Of a DNA stretch of 40,109 nucleotides, positions 14,942 through 23,311 are shown piece by piece (the stretch's first letter is position 1; each line of letters begins with the position of its first letter). The notes below the pieces were generated by a model. The model saw only the letters and a program-made list of their open reading frames with translations. It did no database searches and had not been told where the DNA came from. Made by a program: the position numbers and the translations under genes. The stretch is taken from assembly GCA_030639305.1 (NCBI GenBank), contig DAOWCY010000044.1, positions 1 through 40,109 of the forward strand, read 5' to 3'. Source of the DNA: JAGLQA01 sp023135565 (lineage in GTDB: Bacteria; Acidobacteriota; Aminicenantia; UBA2199).

Positions 14942-15155
14942 TTGCCTCCGGCGGGGGTGCGGCGCACCCACCCTCTTAGCCTCCGGCGGCCCTGCCGGGG
15001 GCCAAACTTTTGAAAAAGTTTGAACAAAACTTTTAATTAGCAAACGATTGGGCCAGCTATCCAGCGCTGGAAAATTTGCTTAAACGTTGGGCTAAATAGA
15101 AGTTTTTGGAAGTCCAGAAACCTTTTTTCAAAAAGGTTTTTGGTCGCCGAAGGCA
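14942..15155. repeat. Composite family A element filling the galM-comEC gap
   Basis: The element begins TTGCCTCCGGCGG on the + strand and ends GGTCGCCGAAGGCAA, so its two ends are inverted copies of the same core. The left half (to 15040) has the CAAACTTTT/AAAAGTTTG hairpin; the right half (15098-15155) has an AAACCTTTTTT/AAAAAGGTTT hairpin. Inside the left core, CCTCCGGCGG occurs twice (14945-14954 and 14980-14989) around a family B palindrome GGGTGCGGCGCACCC. The element runs almost exactly from the galM stop to the comEC stop. Confidence 0.85.
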
Positions 15156-15158
15156 AGT

Positions 15159-17738
15159 TTATCGTGACGTTTCGATTTTGATTTTCCCCGGCAATGATGT
15201 AATTTTAATGCCGCCCCGGTCCGCGGTGGATAACGTAATAATCCCCGTTTTTTTGTAGTTTTTAGTCACCCGCGGGTGGGGGAAATTAAAACGGTTGCCG
15301 CGGGCATAAGAAAATATTGCCAGCCGCGGAGAGACACACTCTAAAAAAGCCAGCGTAGAAGAAGTCCGCGAACCATGATGGGGCACTTTCAGCACATCCG
15401 CGTGTAGATGTTTACCGGGCTGCGCCGACCCCTTTTCGATAAGGAACTCCTCCACTTCACTGCCGATATCCCCGGTAAAAAGAAAAGAATTCCAGCGGTC
15501 CGATATTTTTAACACCTGGGAATGATTGTTGTGCGCGGAATCGCTTTCGATAAATTTTTCCGGGTACAAACACGCGGCCCGGCAGCCGTCGATAGTCTTA
15601 GTAAACGAAGCAGCGAGTTTTTTTATTTTGACGCCCTGTTTTCGGGCGGCCTTAATGAACTTTTTGTAGAAAAAATCCTGCCGCGCTGCCGCCGAAATCC
15701 ACAACTCTTCGGGTTTTATAATGTGCAAAATCTCCGTAATTCCCCCGACATGATCGGGGTGAAAATGAGAAACCGCGGCCCATTTGATCCTGATCCGCTG
15801 CTGCAAAAGAAAAGGCAGCACTACCTGCGTTCCGGTCTCGTAGTCGGAATAATAAGCGCCGCCGCCGTCGATAAGCAGCGCCTCGCCCCCGGGAAAAATC
15901 ACCACCTGGCTGTCCCCCTGGCCCACATCTAAAAAAAAGACCTCTAAATGTCCGGGTTTATAGTAAAACAGGTTCACGGTAATGAATAGATTCGTCAGGA
16001 TAAACACGATCACGATGATAGTTAGGAGTGCTTTTTTTGTTAGTACTTCTCCCAGGTCCCTCATAGGCTGCGTACGCCGTCCGTTTTTTTTTTTAAAATC
16101 CCGGTTCTTTACCGCGGGCACTAAGAAAAAAGCAGTCAGTATCAAAACCACCGGGAGAAGCGAAGGCGACGCCCGGAAAATAGTAAGATTAACCTGTTCG
16201 GAGAAGAAGCCGCTGATTTTGAAGAATAAAGCCAGGGGAAAGTCGCTGATGTGAAGTAGTACAGCGGCGGCAGCCGGGAAAAGAGGAGCCAGCGGGACAA
16301 GCAGGATGCCCGCCGCAGTTATGACGGCAGTCAGGGGCAGCAGCAGCAAACCGGCCGGGAACCCGGCAAAAGAATATCTCTTAAAGAAAAAAAGCGCCAG
16401 CGGCAGGGAGAGCAGCGAAGCGGATAAATTGGCGCACAATAACTCTTTAACCGTAGCCGGGATTTTTTTGAACCTGTATCCCTGCAGCAGAGGCAGGAAG
16501 ATTCTACGCCCGCAGACGATAGCCGCGGTCAGCGTGAAAGTTAAAATAAAACCGGGGTCTAAGAAAGCCGCCGGGTTTTTAAACAAAAGCAGCAGTCCGC
16601 AGAAAGAGATAATATTAAAGGCATTTATATCTAAGTAGAGCACCCTGGCGGTAAAGATTAAGAGGGCCATCAACACCGCCCGCTGGGCCGAGATTCTAAA
16701 CCCGGAAAGGATCAAAAAAAGGATCAAAAATGCGCCGGTCAGGATATATCTTAATTCCCGCGGAATCCGCAAAATTTTAAAAAGAAAAAGGAGAAAAACA
16801 GCGATTATACCGATATGAGCGCCTGAGATAGCCAGCAAATGATAAACGCCGGCATCTAATAGTTCGTTTTTCAAGTTGTTGTCTACCCGGCCCCTGGCGC
16901 CGATAAGGATCGCCTCTAAGAATACCCCCTTGGGATCGATCTCGCCCTCCGGGCCGCGGTATTTTTTTTCGATAGCCGCTCTTATTTTATTTCTCCACCG
17001 GCCGATAAACCTCCAGGCCCAGCCGGTTTTTTTTTGCACAGTCACCATATGTTTCGATTTACAATAGCCGCTGAAATGGATTCTTTTTAAGAAAAAGTAA
17101 TCCTCGAAAGGATTGGGAAAAAAGTTGCGGTTGAGTGTGTCCCGGTAGAATTTCACACTGATATCGATACAGTCTCCTGTGTGGAGAAACCTGAGATCGC
17201 CCTTTACTTTTACTCTTATATTTAAAGATAGGGATTTTCTTTCGCCGCCGTATTCCAGTATCCCGGTTTCTAAGTATATAACCGAATACTCCCTGCCGAT
17301 TTCCGGGAAACTCGTCAGTTTTCCCACGACGGTGATATATTCGTCCCGGGGAATATCCAGGCCGGGTTTAGATTTCCCGGGTTTCTCATAGGTTGGGGGC
17401 GCCGACCCCTTTCCAGGCCCCTCATAGGGTGCGGACGCCGTCCGCGCTTTATAGAAATGTTCTTTTTCTTTCAAAAAATGAGCGCTTATCAGCAGGGCCA
17501 CAGTTAGGGCGATAAAAAAGTAGGCTATTTTCAATCTTTTCTCTTTATAGGCCGTGGGAACAATCCGCTTTTCTCCCCGCCGTGTAAAAGAGAAATTCCC
17601 GATCAGGTAAAACGCCAGTGCCGCGGAGAAAGCGATTATAGTTAGTGATTGAGGAACAGTAAAAACGAAGCCGGTTTTTTGTGAGAGATAGAGCAGCGAT
17701 AGGCAGAGCAGAAAGATCGGTGAGAAGATATCCAACAT
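15159..17738 (-). CDS. comEC: DNA uptake channel protein ComEC/Rec2
   Basis: ComEC forms the inner-membrane channel for single-stranded DNA in natural transformation and carries a nuclease-like domain. In order: N-terminal membrane segments and a DUF4131-type OB region (about 1-240); the Competence domain with many membrane helices and the signature HLLAISGAHIGI (about 290-500); and a metallo-beta-lactamase domain from about 600 with LDVGQGDS, SHFHPDHVGG and VPHHGSRTSS. The zinc ligands are present, so the domain may be active. At 859 residues it is somewhat long. Family B repeats encode residues about 97-119 and about 552-560. No other competence genes are in the window. The start at 17738 has only a weak ribosome binding site. 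Confidence 0.93.
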   Translation of the reverse strand: MLDIFSPIFLLCLSLLYLSQKTGFVFTVPQSLTIIAFSAALAFYLIGNFSFTRRGEKRIVPTAYKEKRLKIAYFFIALTVALLISAHFLKEKEHFYKARTASAPYEGPGKGSAPPTYEKPGKSKPGLDIPRDEYITVVGKLTSFPEIGREYSVIYLETGILEYGGERKSLSLNIRVKVKGDLRFLHTGDCIDISVKFYRDTLNRNFFPNPFEDYFFLKRIHFSGYCKSKHMVTVQKKTGWAWRFIGRWRNKIRAAIEKKYRGPEGEIDPKGVFLEAILIGARGRVDNNLKNELLDAGVYHLLAISGAHIGIIAVFLLFLFKILRIPRELRYILTGAFLILFLILSGFRISAQRAVLMALLIFTARVLYLDINAFNIISFCGLLLLFKNPAAFLDPGFILTFTLTAAIVCGRRIFLPLLQGYRFKKIPATVKELLCANLSASLLSLPLALFFFKRYSFAGFPAGLLLLPLTAVITAAGILLVPLAPLFPAAAAVLLHISDFPLALFFKISGFFSEQVNLTIFRASPSLLPVVLILTAFFLVPAVKNRDFKKKNGRRTQPMRDLGEVLTKKALLTIIVIVFILTNLFITVNLFYYKPGHLEVFFLDVGQGDSQVVIFPGGEALLIDGGGAYYSDYETGTQVVLPFLLQQRIRIKWAAVSHFHPDHVGGITEILHIIKPEELWISAAARQDFFYKKFIKAARKQGVKIKKLAASFTKTIDGCRAACLYPEKFIESDSAHNNHSQVLKISDRWNSFLFTGDIGSEVEEFLIEKGSAQPGKHLHADVLKVPHHGSRTSSTLAFLECVSPRLAIFSYARGNRFNFPHPRVTKNYKKTGIITLSTADRGGIKITSLPGKIKIETSR
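16059..16084 (-). repeat. Family B unit inside comEC (linker before the last domain)
   Basis: CTCATAGGCTGCGTACGCCG and the following bases encode residues about 552-560 (RRTQPMRDL), in the linker between the membrane domain and the metallo-beta-lactamase domain. The frame is kept. Confidence 0.65.
17384..17450 (-). repeat. Two family B units inside comEC
   Basis: CTCATAGGTTGGGGGCGCCG (palindrome GGGGGCGCCGACCCC) and CTCATAGGGTGCGGACGCCG (palindrome GCGGACGCCGTCCGC) stand in tandem and encode residues about 97-119, in a soluble loop after an N-terminal membrane segment. The two palindromes differ in sequence but both pair. Confidence 0.8.
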
Positions 17739-17829
17739 CTTCTATCATAATCGGCAAAGGCTTTAAAGTCAACCCCGCGGCAGCATTCGGCATTCAGCTC
17801 CGGCACAAACTCGACAAACCCTGAAGGGC

Positions 17830-17915
17830 TTGCCTCCGGCGGCCCCACCACGTGGGGAGGGTAGTCCCTGCCGGGGGCCAAACTTTTGAAAAAGTTTGAA
17901 CAAAACTTTTGTTAA
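17830..17915. repeat. Family A repeat with a nested insert
   Basis: The core TTGCCTCCGGCGGCC is separated from CCTGCCGGGGGCC by an inserted CACGTGGGG-containing segment, after which the usual CAAACTTTTGAAAAAGTTTG hairpin and ACAAAACTTTT tail follow. The element lies between comEC and the YciO/Sua5 gene. Confidence 0.85.
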
Positions 17916-18027
17916 TTGAGAAGCGTCACCCGCCTCTGTGGCAAAAAGTTTTTTAGTATTCTAAAATTTTGCAACTCATGGTATAATTAGGCTCTATTCG
18001 AGCGACTATTATACCGGAGTACGAAAA

Positions 18028-18642
18028 ATGGCTGAAATACAGGTAGTTGATATTTATAACCCCGACAGGGAACAGATTCTCCATGCTGTAGACATATTAA
18101 AAAAAGGCGGGGTAATCGTCTATCCCACAGACACCATCTACGGCCTGGCCGCGGATATATTAAACAAAGAAGCTGTATTAAAAATTTTTAAGATAAAAAA
18201 GGTTTCTAAGCAGAAACTTTTGAGCTTGATATTTGCCGATTTCAATGGAGTAGCTGATTGGGCGCATGTTTCCAACGGCGCTTTCCGTATGATGCGGCGG
18301 GTTTTACCCGGGCAGTACACTTTTGTCCTACCTGCTGCCAAAGGGCTGCCGAAGGTTTTTGTGCAAAAGAGGACTACTATAGGCGTCAGGGTGCCTGATT
18401 CGCAAGTGACCCGCAGGTTGGTCGAAGCGTTGGGGCGGCCTCTTTTGAGCACCAGTGTGCCTAAAGGAGCGGATGATTTTTTCACTGTTCCGCAGGAAAT
18501 TGCGGAGAATTATGAGCATGAAATCAGTCTTATTTTCGATGGTGGCGTGATGCCCAACCTGCCGTCCACGGTAATAGATTTTTCTAAAGAGCCGCCTGAG
18601 ATATTGAGAGAAGGGGCTGGGGATGTGGACGCCCTGTTTTGA
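18028..18642 (+). CDS. YciO/Sua5/YrdC family protein
   Basis: The family includes the enzymes that make L-threonylcarbamoyl-AMP for the t6A modification of tRNA. The KKGGVIVYPTDTIYGLAAD motif at about 28-46 is the nucleotide-binding start of the YrdC fold, and TTIGVRVP, LLSTSV and STVIDFS are further family motifs. The arrangement FRMMRRVLPGQYTFVLPA and the length of 204 point to the YciO branch, whose physiological role is less clear than that of TsaC. TATAAT lies about 45 bases upstream. The next gene starts 38 bases after the stop. Confidence 0.9.
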   Translation: MAEIQVVDIYNPDREQILHAVDILKKGGVIVYPTDTIYGLAADILNKEAVLKIFKIKKVSKQKLLSLIFADFNGVADWAHVSNGAFRMMRRVLPGQYTFVLPAAKGLPKVFVQKRTTIGVRVPDSQVTRRLVEALGRPLLSTSVPKGADDFFTVPQEIAENYEHEISLIFDGGVMPNLPSTVIDFSKEPPEILREGAGDVDALF

Positions 18643-18680
18643 TCCCGGTTTGCGTCCTTGCAGGGAGCGCCGGGAAAATT

Positions 18681-20189
18681 ATGATTATTAAGAACAAAGA
18701 GGAATTATCCTTAAGCGGTTTAAGAAGGTCTGTCTTAGAAATCATCGAAGCGGGAATTAGCCGGGTGCAGCCCGCTCAGGTAATGAAAGCTGCCCTAAAA
18801 TTAGAAAGCAGCGCACACACACTCGAAATTAACAAAAGTTTTGATCAAACTTTTTCAAAAGTTTGGCCCCCGGCAGGGACCTGCCGCGAAGCGGCTTATC
18901 GCCACCCCACGCGCGTGGGGCCGCCGGAGGCAAAAACATATAGCATTTCGCAAGGGCGGGTATTTGTCATCGGCGGTGGTAAAGCATCCGGGGCCATGGC
19001 TGAGGTTTTAGAAGACATCCTAAGCCCAGAGAACATCACCGCCGGGATTGTCAACTGCAATAGCACAGGTTATCAAACTGCTAAGATCAAAATAAACGCC
19101 GCCTCTCATCCCACGCCGGACCGGGCCGGTATAGAGGGCGTAAAACGGATGCTGGCCTTAATAAGCCGGTACTCGATCAACGAAAGCGATCTAATTATCT
19201 GTCTTATCTCCGGCGGCGGCTCGGCGCTGCTGCCCTATCCTGTAGATGAAATCACCCTGGCGGAGAAGCAGGAAATAACCGCACTGCTTTTAAAGAGCGG
19301 GCCTACCATACATGAAATCAACGCAGTCCGGAAACACCTATCACAAATAAAAGGGGGGCGTTTGGGTCGTTTTTTTTCACCGGCGCGGGTGGTCTCGTTA
19401 ATTTTATCCGACGTCATCGGAAATGATTTAGATGTGATCGCGTCCGGGCCTACAGCTCCTGATAAATCTACCTTTCCCGATGCGTTAAAAGTATTGGAAA
19501 AATATAATTTACTATCTAAAGCGCCTCCCAAAGTCGTTGAATTCTTAAAGCGGGGCTGTGCCGGGGAAATAGAAGAAACCCCAAAAAAATTAGATAATTG
19601 CGATAATTTTATAATCGGGGATAACCGACTGGCTTTGGAAGCCATGGCGGAGAAGGCAAGAACACTCGGTTTTAAGCCCTATATCGTTAGCGCTGCGCAG
19701 CAGGGAGATCCCGGCGAGGCCGCGGAACTGCGGGCAAAAGAGATATTAAAGGGCAAATATAAAGGTTACGACGTGCTCTTAGTGGGAGGCGAAACCACGC
19801 CGAAATTGCCGAAAGACCCGGGCAAAGGAGGCAGGAACCGGCATTTTGCGGCAGCCTCGTTATCTGCGCTGCAAGACTATCCCGGTGAATGGGTAATGGC
19901 TGCTGTAGGCACGGATGGCGCGGATTTCTTGCCCGATGCCGCCGGTGCCATCGTAGATAGGATTTCGGCGGTTAGGTTAAAATCTAAGGCACCCGGTGGG
20001 TGCACCCTCTCAACCGCTTCGCGGCGGAACGACAGGGACCGGACCGCCGAATCTAAAAGTATAGATATCCGGTCTTATTTAAAACGTTATGACAGTTCTA
20101 CTTTATTTGAAAAGATCGGCGACTCGCTGATAAGGACAGGCGGCACCGGAACCAATGCGGGCGATGTGGCCGTATATTTATTAAAGTAA
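18681..20189 (+). CDS. Glycerate 2-kinase (MOFRL type) with two repeat insertions
   Basis: The enzyme phosphorylates D-glycerate to 2-phosphoglycerate with ATP, feeding lower glycolysis. An N-terminal DUF4147-type domain (VFVIGGGKASGAM, then CLISGGGSALLPYP and the AVRKHLSQIKGGRL segment) precedes a C-terminal MOFRL domain (LLVGGETTPKLP, GGRNRHFA, VGTDGADFLPDAAGAI). At 502 residues it is about 60 longer than usual. The excess is a repeat at about residues 50-85 and another at about 436-457, the latter flanked by direct repeats. I chose the ATG at 18681; a TTG further upstream overlaps the preceding stop and has no support. The product 2-phosphoglycerate is two steps from the substrate of the pyruvate kinase homologue next door. 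Confidence 0.9.
   Translation: MIIKNKEELSLSGLRRSVLEIIEAGISRVQPAQVMKAALKLESSAHTLEINKSFDQTFSKVWPPAGTCREAAYRHPTRVGPPEAKTYSISQGRVFVIGGGKASGAMAEVLEDILSPENITAGIVNCNSTGYQTAKIKINAASHPTPDRAGIEGVKRMLALISRYSINESDLIICLISGGGSALLPYPVDEITLAEKQEITALLLKSGPTIHEINAVRKHLSQIKGGRLGRFFSPARVVSLILSDVIGNDLDVIASGPTAPDKSTFPDALKVLEKYNLLSKAPPKVVEFLKRGCAGEIEETPKKLDNCDNFIIGDNRLALEAMAEKARTLGFKPYIVSAAQQGDPGEAAELRAKEILKGKYKGYDVLLVGGETTPKLPKDPGKGGRNRHFAAASLSALQDYPGEWVMAAVGTDGADFLPDAAGAIVDRISAVRLKSKAPGGCTLSTASRRNDRDRTAESKSIDIRSYLKRYDSSTLFEKIGDSLIRTGGTGTNAGDVAVYLLK
18829..18934 (+). repeat. Family A repeat with nested insert inside the glycerate kinase gene
   Basis: It reads AACAAAAGTTTTGATCAAAC, then TTTTTCAAAAGTTTGGCCCC, the CGGCAGGG half-core, a nested GCCGCGAAGCGGC plus CCCCACGCGCGTGGGG block, and finally GGCCGCCGGAGGC. 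It encodes residues about 50-85 (SFDQTFSKVWPPAG ... GPPEA) just before the glycine-rich VFVIGGGKASG motif. The same nested arrangement occurs at 39986-40089. Confidence 0.9.
19988..20052 (+). repeat. Repeat insertion with 7-bp direct repeats in the glycerate kinase gene
   Basis: A palindrome-rich block (GGTGGGTGCACC and ACCGCTTCGCGGC) encodes residues about 436-457. AATCTAA occurs at 19981-19987 and again at 20050-20056, flanking the insert. The period of 69 bp is 23 codons, so the frame is kept. Confidence 0.8.
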
Positions 20190-20308
20190 AAGTGGCAAAA
20201 ATTTTAAAAAAGTCTTGCACATGTTATGTTTTCAGGGTTTCCGGGGAGGTTGAGAAACATTCATGTCTTTGAGTTCACTCGATAGAACAAGAAGCACATC
20301 GATGGTCA

Positions 20309-22999
20309 TCAACTTGTAGAAGAACTGTCAAGTTGATTGGCGACACTATCTATAGCTTCTTTAAATTTATCGTTCATTGTGAGTATCCCAAAATCGAGAA
20401 GAGTCCTGACAAATTTTGTTGGGTAGTACTTATGAATGACAATGGGAATCCCCAGAGATTTAAAAAGCAGTTCTATATGTTCATCCCGGTTCTTTTCCTC
20501 AGCAGCGATTGTTTCAATCTCAAGCTCGTAATAATTACGATCCGGTTTGGTGATGAACGCATCTAACTCTAAATTTAGGTCACTATGTGTCTCAACAGTA
20601 AGCCTGGTGTTAGACATCACAGCAACATTTTTAGATACGATTTTGTCGGACGATTCTATATTTTTGGATATGAAAGCCTCTTTGAATTCATCCCACAAAA
20701 ATGCCCTGAAGAAACCAGGTAGTCGATCGAAACTCACAGTCTTTTGATCGGATGAGCAATTTGCGAAAAAATAACGAGTGACGTGAAATTCTTTCTCCCA
20801 TCGCTCTTCCGTTCCTCCCTCTTTTTTTACACTTTTTTTCTTAATAGTAAGGATAGCTCGTTCAGGTTTTTGATCTATTTTCTCAATCCTGATTCTTACC
20901 ATCGCTTTGTTATCCATAATGACTCCAGATTCATCATAAAAATAGTAGTTTTTTTGATTTATATGCTTGGCCTGATAACGGTTTATTAAATAATTTTTAA
21001 GTATTTTGTGATATTTTTCATTGAGTATATACTTAATTTCCCTTTCAGGAATACTTACCGGTGGATTTGGCAAAGGTATCTCATGCACTGTCGTAGGTAG
21101 AAGTCTCTTTTCTTTTTTTTCTTCAAGTCTCGGCTCAATTCTCAAAAGCCCGGGGATAACGATCTCTTTTTTACTCTCCCATCCCTTAGTAGGTTTAACA
21201 CGGATAACAGAATGAATTTCCCTGGCGATTAAAATGAAGTCTTTCAGTTCATGTTTTAAAGGATATTGCATCACCACCGGGTATATACCCTTACATAGGA
21301 GCAAACGCCTTGCTACCTCCATGCTGGACCCGATACTAATAATACCTTGAACTGGTCGAAAATATGAAATGTATCTCGCTGTAGCGCCTGTAGTTACACT
21401 TACGAAGATAGCACCAGCATCCTTTGCGCGAGCCGCAAGACAAACCCTGCTTCCCATACCGATCTTCCAGCGATCCGATTCAACCGTTTTTGAAGATAGT
21501 AATTGAAGTTTTTTCATTTCTTTTAGATGGGACTCTCCCCTATGTAGAAGGCGACTAAATCGTTCATGGAAATATCTTACGTCACCGGGATTTTGTAACC
21601 ACATCTCTTCTTCCTCAGCTTTTTCTGCTTTGTGGATTGCAGTCTTTAGTTCCTTTACCACTTTAACTGGATCAGATTTAGTCGAAGCAACCTCTCCAGC
21701 CAGCATAACCACATCGGCTCCATCGAGAACCGCGGTAGCTATGTCTCCAATCTCGGCTCTTGTGGATGGATTTCCTTTGCTCATTGATTCAAGTACTTCA
21801 GTGGCAATAATTACCGGTTTGTTAGACAAACGACAGGCTTCCACGATAGCTTTTTGATAAAAAGGGACACAATATTTATCTGCCTCAACCGCAAGGTCGC
21901 CGCGGGCAACCATTACTCCATCAAAAGTTTCACAAATTGCTTTGATAGGGTCTTTTTCATATAGAGAGATAAGCTTACGGTAACTGTCATGGTCCGTTTC
22001 TAAGACTTTATCTATATAAGTTTCTCTCTCTTTCAACCTTTTTTTGTCGCAGTAATTTTTAGCTTTAGCTGCGTCAACTGTGAATGTAGTTTCAATTTTT
22101 GCAAATATCAAAGGTGGTTCCCAATCGTCTCTTTTCGATTCTTTTTTTTGCTCAACCATTTTCTTTTTTAATTCAAAGAATTCGAGGGGAGAACAAACAA
22201 AAGATACACAGATTAAATCGAAATCATGCTCGAGTGCCCACTCAAAGTCTTTAAAATCCTTGATGGATAGAATCTCCGGGAACATATAGCCTTTAGGATT
22301 AATTCCCTGGGTTGAAGAAAAGAAAAAGTCATTTGAGACCTCTTCCACTCTGGCTTTGACGAATTTATCATGGGGGTCACGTTCTTCAATATGCAGATTA
22401 CACTTCCCATCCTTTGCACTTATGTACTTGTCCACTGTTTTGAAGCTGTGGATTTTAGTCTGGAGCCTCCAGGTTTCATCAATACAAGCAGGTCTCTTCC
22501 CTGATTCTTTGTTTCCTGTATCATCCGGGCCGGCAGGTTTAAAAATAGAAGGATCAAGTGAACCTAATGTTTTTTTTATACTATTATCGTTCCAATCAAC
22601 ATCATCGCTGTAGAGATAAACAATATCTCCGATATCGGGATGATTTTCGGGGGGATCTTGAGTTTTATCCTTATTGGGTTTTTCTTCGCGCTTATGAATG
22701 CTGATTATTTTTTCCACTCTTACTTTAGGGCCTGCCAGGTCTAAAGAGGTCGTTATGGGCTGTCTGCGTGCTTCCGAGAGAAGGTTTATGTCTTCTAAAA
22801 CAGTGGATACCTCTATTTTTTTTTTAAATTCGAAAATACCCTTATTGATCCTGGCTGCATTGAAGCGAAAAATCGTGGCACCATTATCAAGCATCCCCTT
22901 AAGTTGTTTTTTGTTGTAATTTGCCGGTCCGATTGTGGCCATAATCCTGGTTTTGGGTAGGTCGAGACTAAGATGACTCAATACCGTATTTTTTGCCAT
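20309..22999 (-). CDS. Pyruvate kinase homologue fused to a CYTH triphosphatase domain
   Basis: Residues 1 to about 630 are a divergent pyruvate kinase: ATIGPAN and R45-F-N47 near the start, SLDLAGPKVR (85-94), the catalytic K301-I-E303, ARGDLA with D368, and ATEVLESM (399-406), then STRAEIGD and VMLAGE. These cover the phosphoryl-transfer Lys, the Mg ligands and the catalytic Thr. K92 sits where potassium-dependent enzymes have Glu, and L88 where they have Thr, the pattern known for potassium-independent pyruvate kinases. About 40 extra residues lie between the Mg ligands, and the B domain is atypical. Residues about 645-880 are a CYTH domain, with the ExExK signature E652-R-E-I-K656 and later basic and acidic strands; CYTH enzymes bind tripolyphosphate-containing substrates. 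AAGGAG precedes the ATG. The role of the fusion is unknown. Confidence 0.85.
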   Translation of the reverse strand: MAKNTVLSHLSLDLPKTRIMATIGPANYNKKQLKGMLDNGATIFRFNAARINKGIFEFKKKIEVSTVLEDINLLSEARRQPITTSLDLAGPKVRVEKIISIHKREEKPNKDKTQDPPENHPDIGDIVYLYSDDVDWNDNSIKKTLGSLDPSIFKPAGPDDTGNKESGKRPACIDETWRLQTKIHSFKTVDKYISAKDGKCNLHIEERDPHDKFVKARVEEVSNDFFFSSTQGINPKGYMFPEILSIKDFKDFEWALEHDFDLICVSFVCSPLEFFELKKKMVEQKKESKRDDWEPPLIFAKIETTFTVDAAKAKNYCDKKRLKERETYIDKVLETDHDSYRKLISLYEKDPIKAICETFDGVMVARGDLAVEADKYCVPFYQKAIVEACRLSNKPVIIATEVLESMSKGNPSTRAEIGDIATAVLDGADVVMLAGEVASTKSDPVKVVKELKTAIHKAEKAEEEEMWLQNPGDVRYFHERFSRLLHRGESHLKEMKKLQLLSSKTVESDRWKIGMGSRVCLAARAKDAGAIFVSVTTGATARYISYFRPVQGIISIGSSMEVARRLLLCKGIYPVVMQYPLKHELKDFILIAREIHSVIRVKPTKGWESKKEIVIPGLLRIEPRLEEKKEKRLLPTTVHEIPLPNPPVSIPEREIKYILNEKYHKILKNYLINRYQAKHINQKNYYFYDESGVIMDNKAMVRIRIEKIDQKPERAILTIKKKSVKKEGGTEERWEKEFHVTRYFFANCSSDQKTVSFDRLPGFFRAFLWDEFKEAFISKNIESSDKIVSKNVAVMSNTRLTVETHSDLNLELDAFITKPDRNYYELEIETIAAEEKNRDEHIELLFKSLGIPIVIHKYYPTKFVRTLLDFGILTMNDKFKEAIDSVANQLDSSSTS

Positions 23000-23034
23000 A
23001 ACATTCTCCTTTTTGTTGAATTAATGGAAAACTA

Positions 23035-23063
23035 ATTCTATAATAAAACAATGGAAATTGCAA
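23035..23063 (-). promoter_or_regulatory. Promoter of the pyruvate kinase-CYTH gene
   Basis: On the minus strand TTGCAA (23058-23063) and TAGAAT (23035-23040) are 17 bp apart, about 36 bases before the start codon. Confidence 0.55.
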
Positions 23064-23191
23064 TAGCAGGAATTTTTTTTTTTATAATAGATAAATTTAT
23101 AAAGAGTTCGCCGACAGTCCTATTTGGCTTTACTTTTTAGACCCTGTACCTCCGGTTCAGGATAATCAAAAAAAACTCTTTACGGGAGATC

Positions 23192-23311
23192 ATGAATCAT
23201 AACAATCGCAGCACCTTATTCGAGAAAATCGGTAATTCTATGATAAAGACAGGCAGTACCGGCACCAATGCGGGCGATGTGGCAATCTACATATTAAAAG
23301 ATCAAAGATAG
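23192..23311 (+). pseudogene. Remnant of the 3-prime end of a second glycerate kinase
   Basis: The 39 codons read MNHNNRSTLFEKIGNSMIKT and continue GSTGTNAGDVAIYIL. This matches the last residues of the glycerate kinase at 18681-20189 (SSTLFEKIGDSLIRTGGTGT, then NAGDVAVYLLK) almost position by position. Third-position differences show that it is an old copy kept under selection for some time, not a recent duplication. GGGAG lies before the ATG, so a short peptide could be made, but everything before the last MOFRL motif is missing. The 23064-23191 stretch in front of it shows no other gene. Confidence 0.8.

Noticed and set aside
23101..23181. 8-bp inverted repeat AAAGAGTT/AACTCTTT around 80 bases
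   Set aside because: Too short and AT-rich to rise above chance, and no direct repeats flank it.
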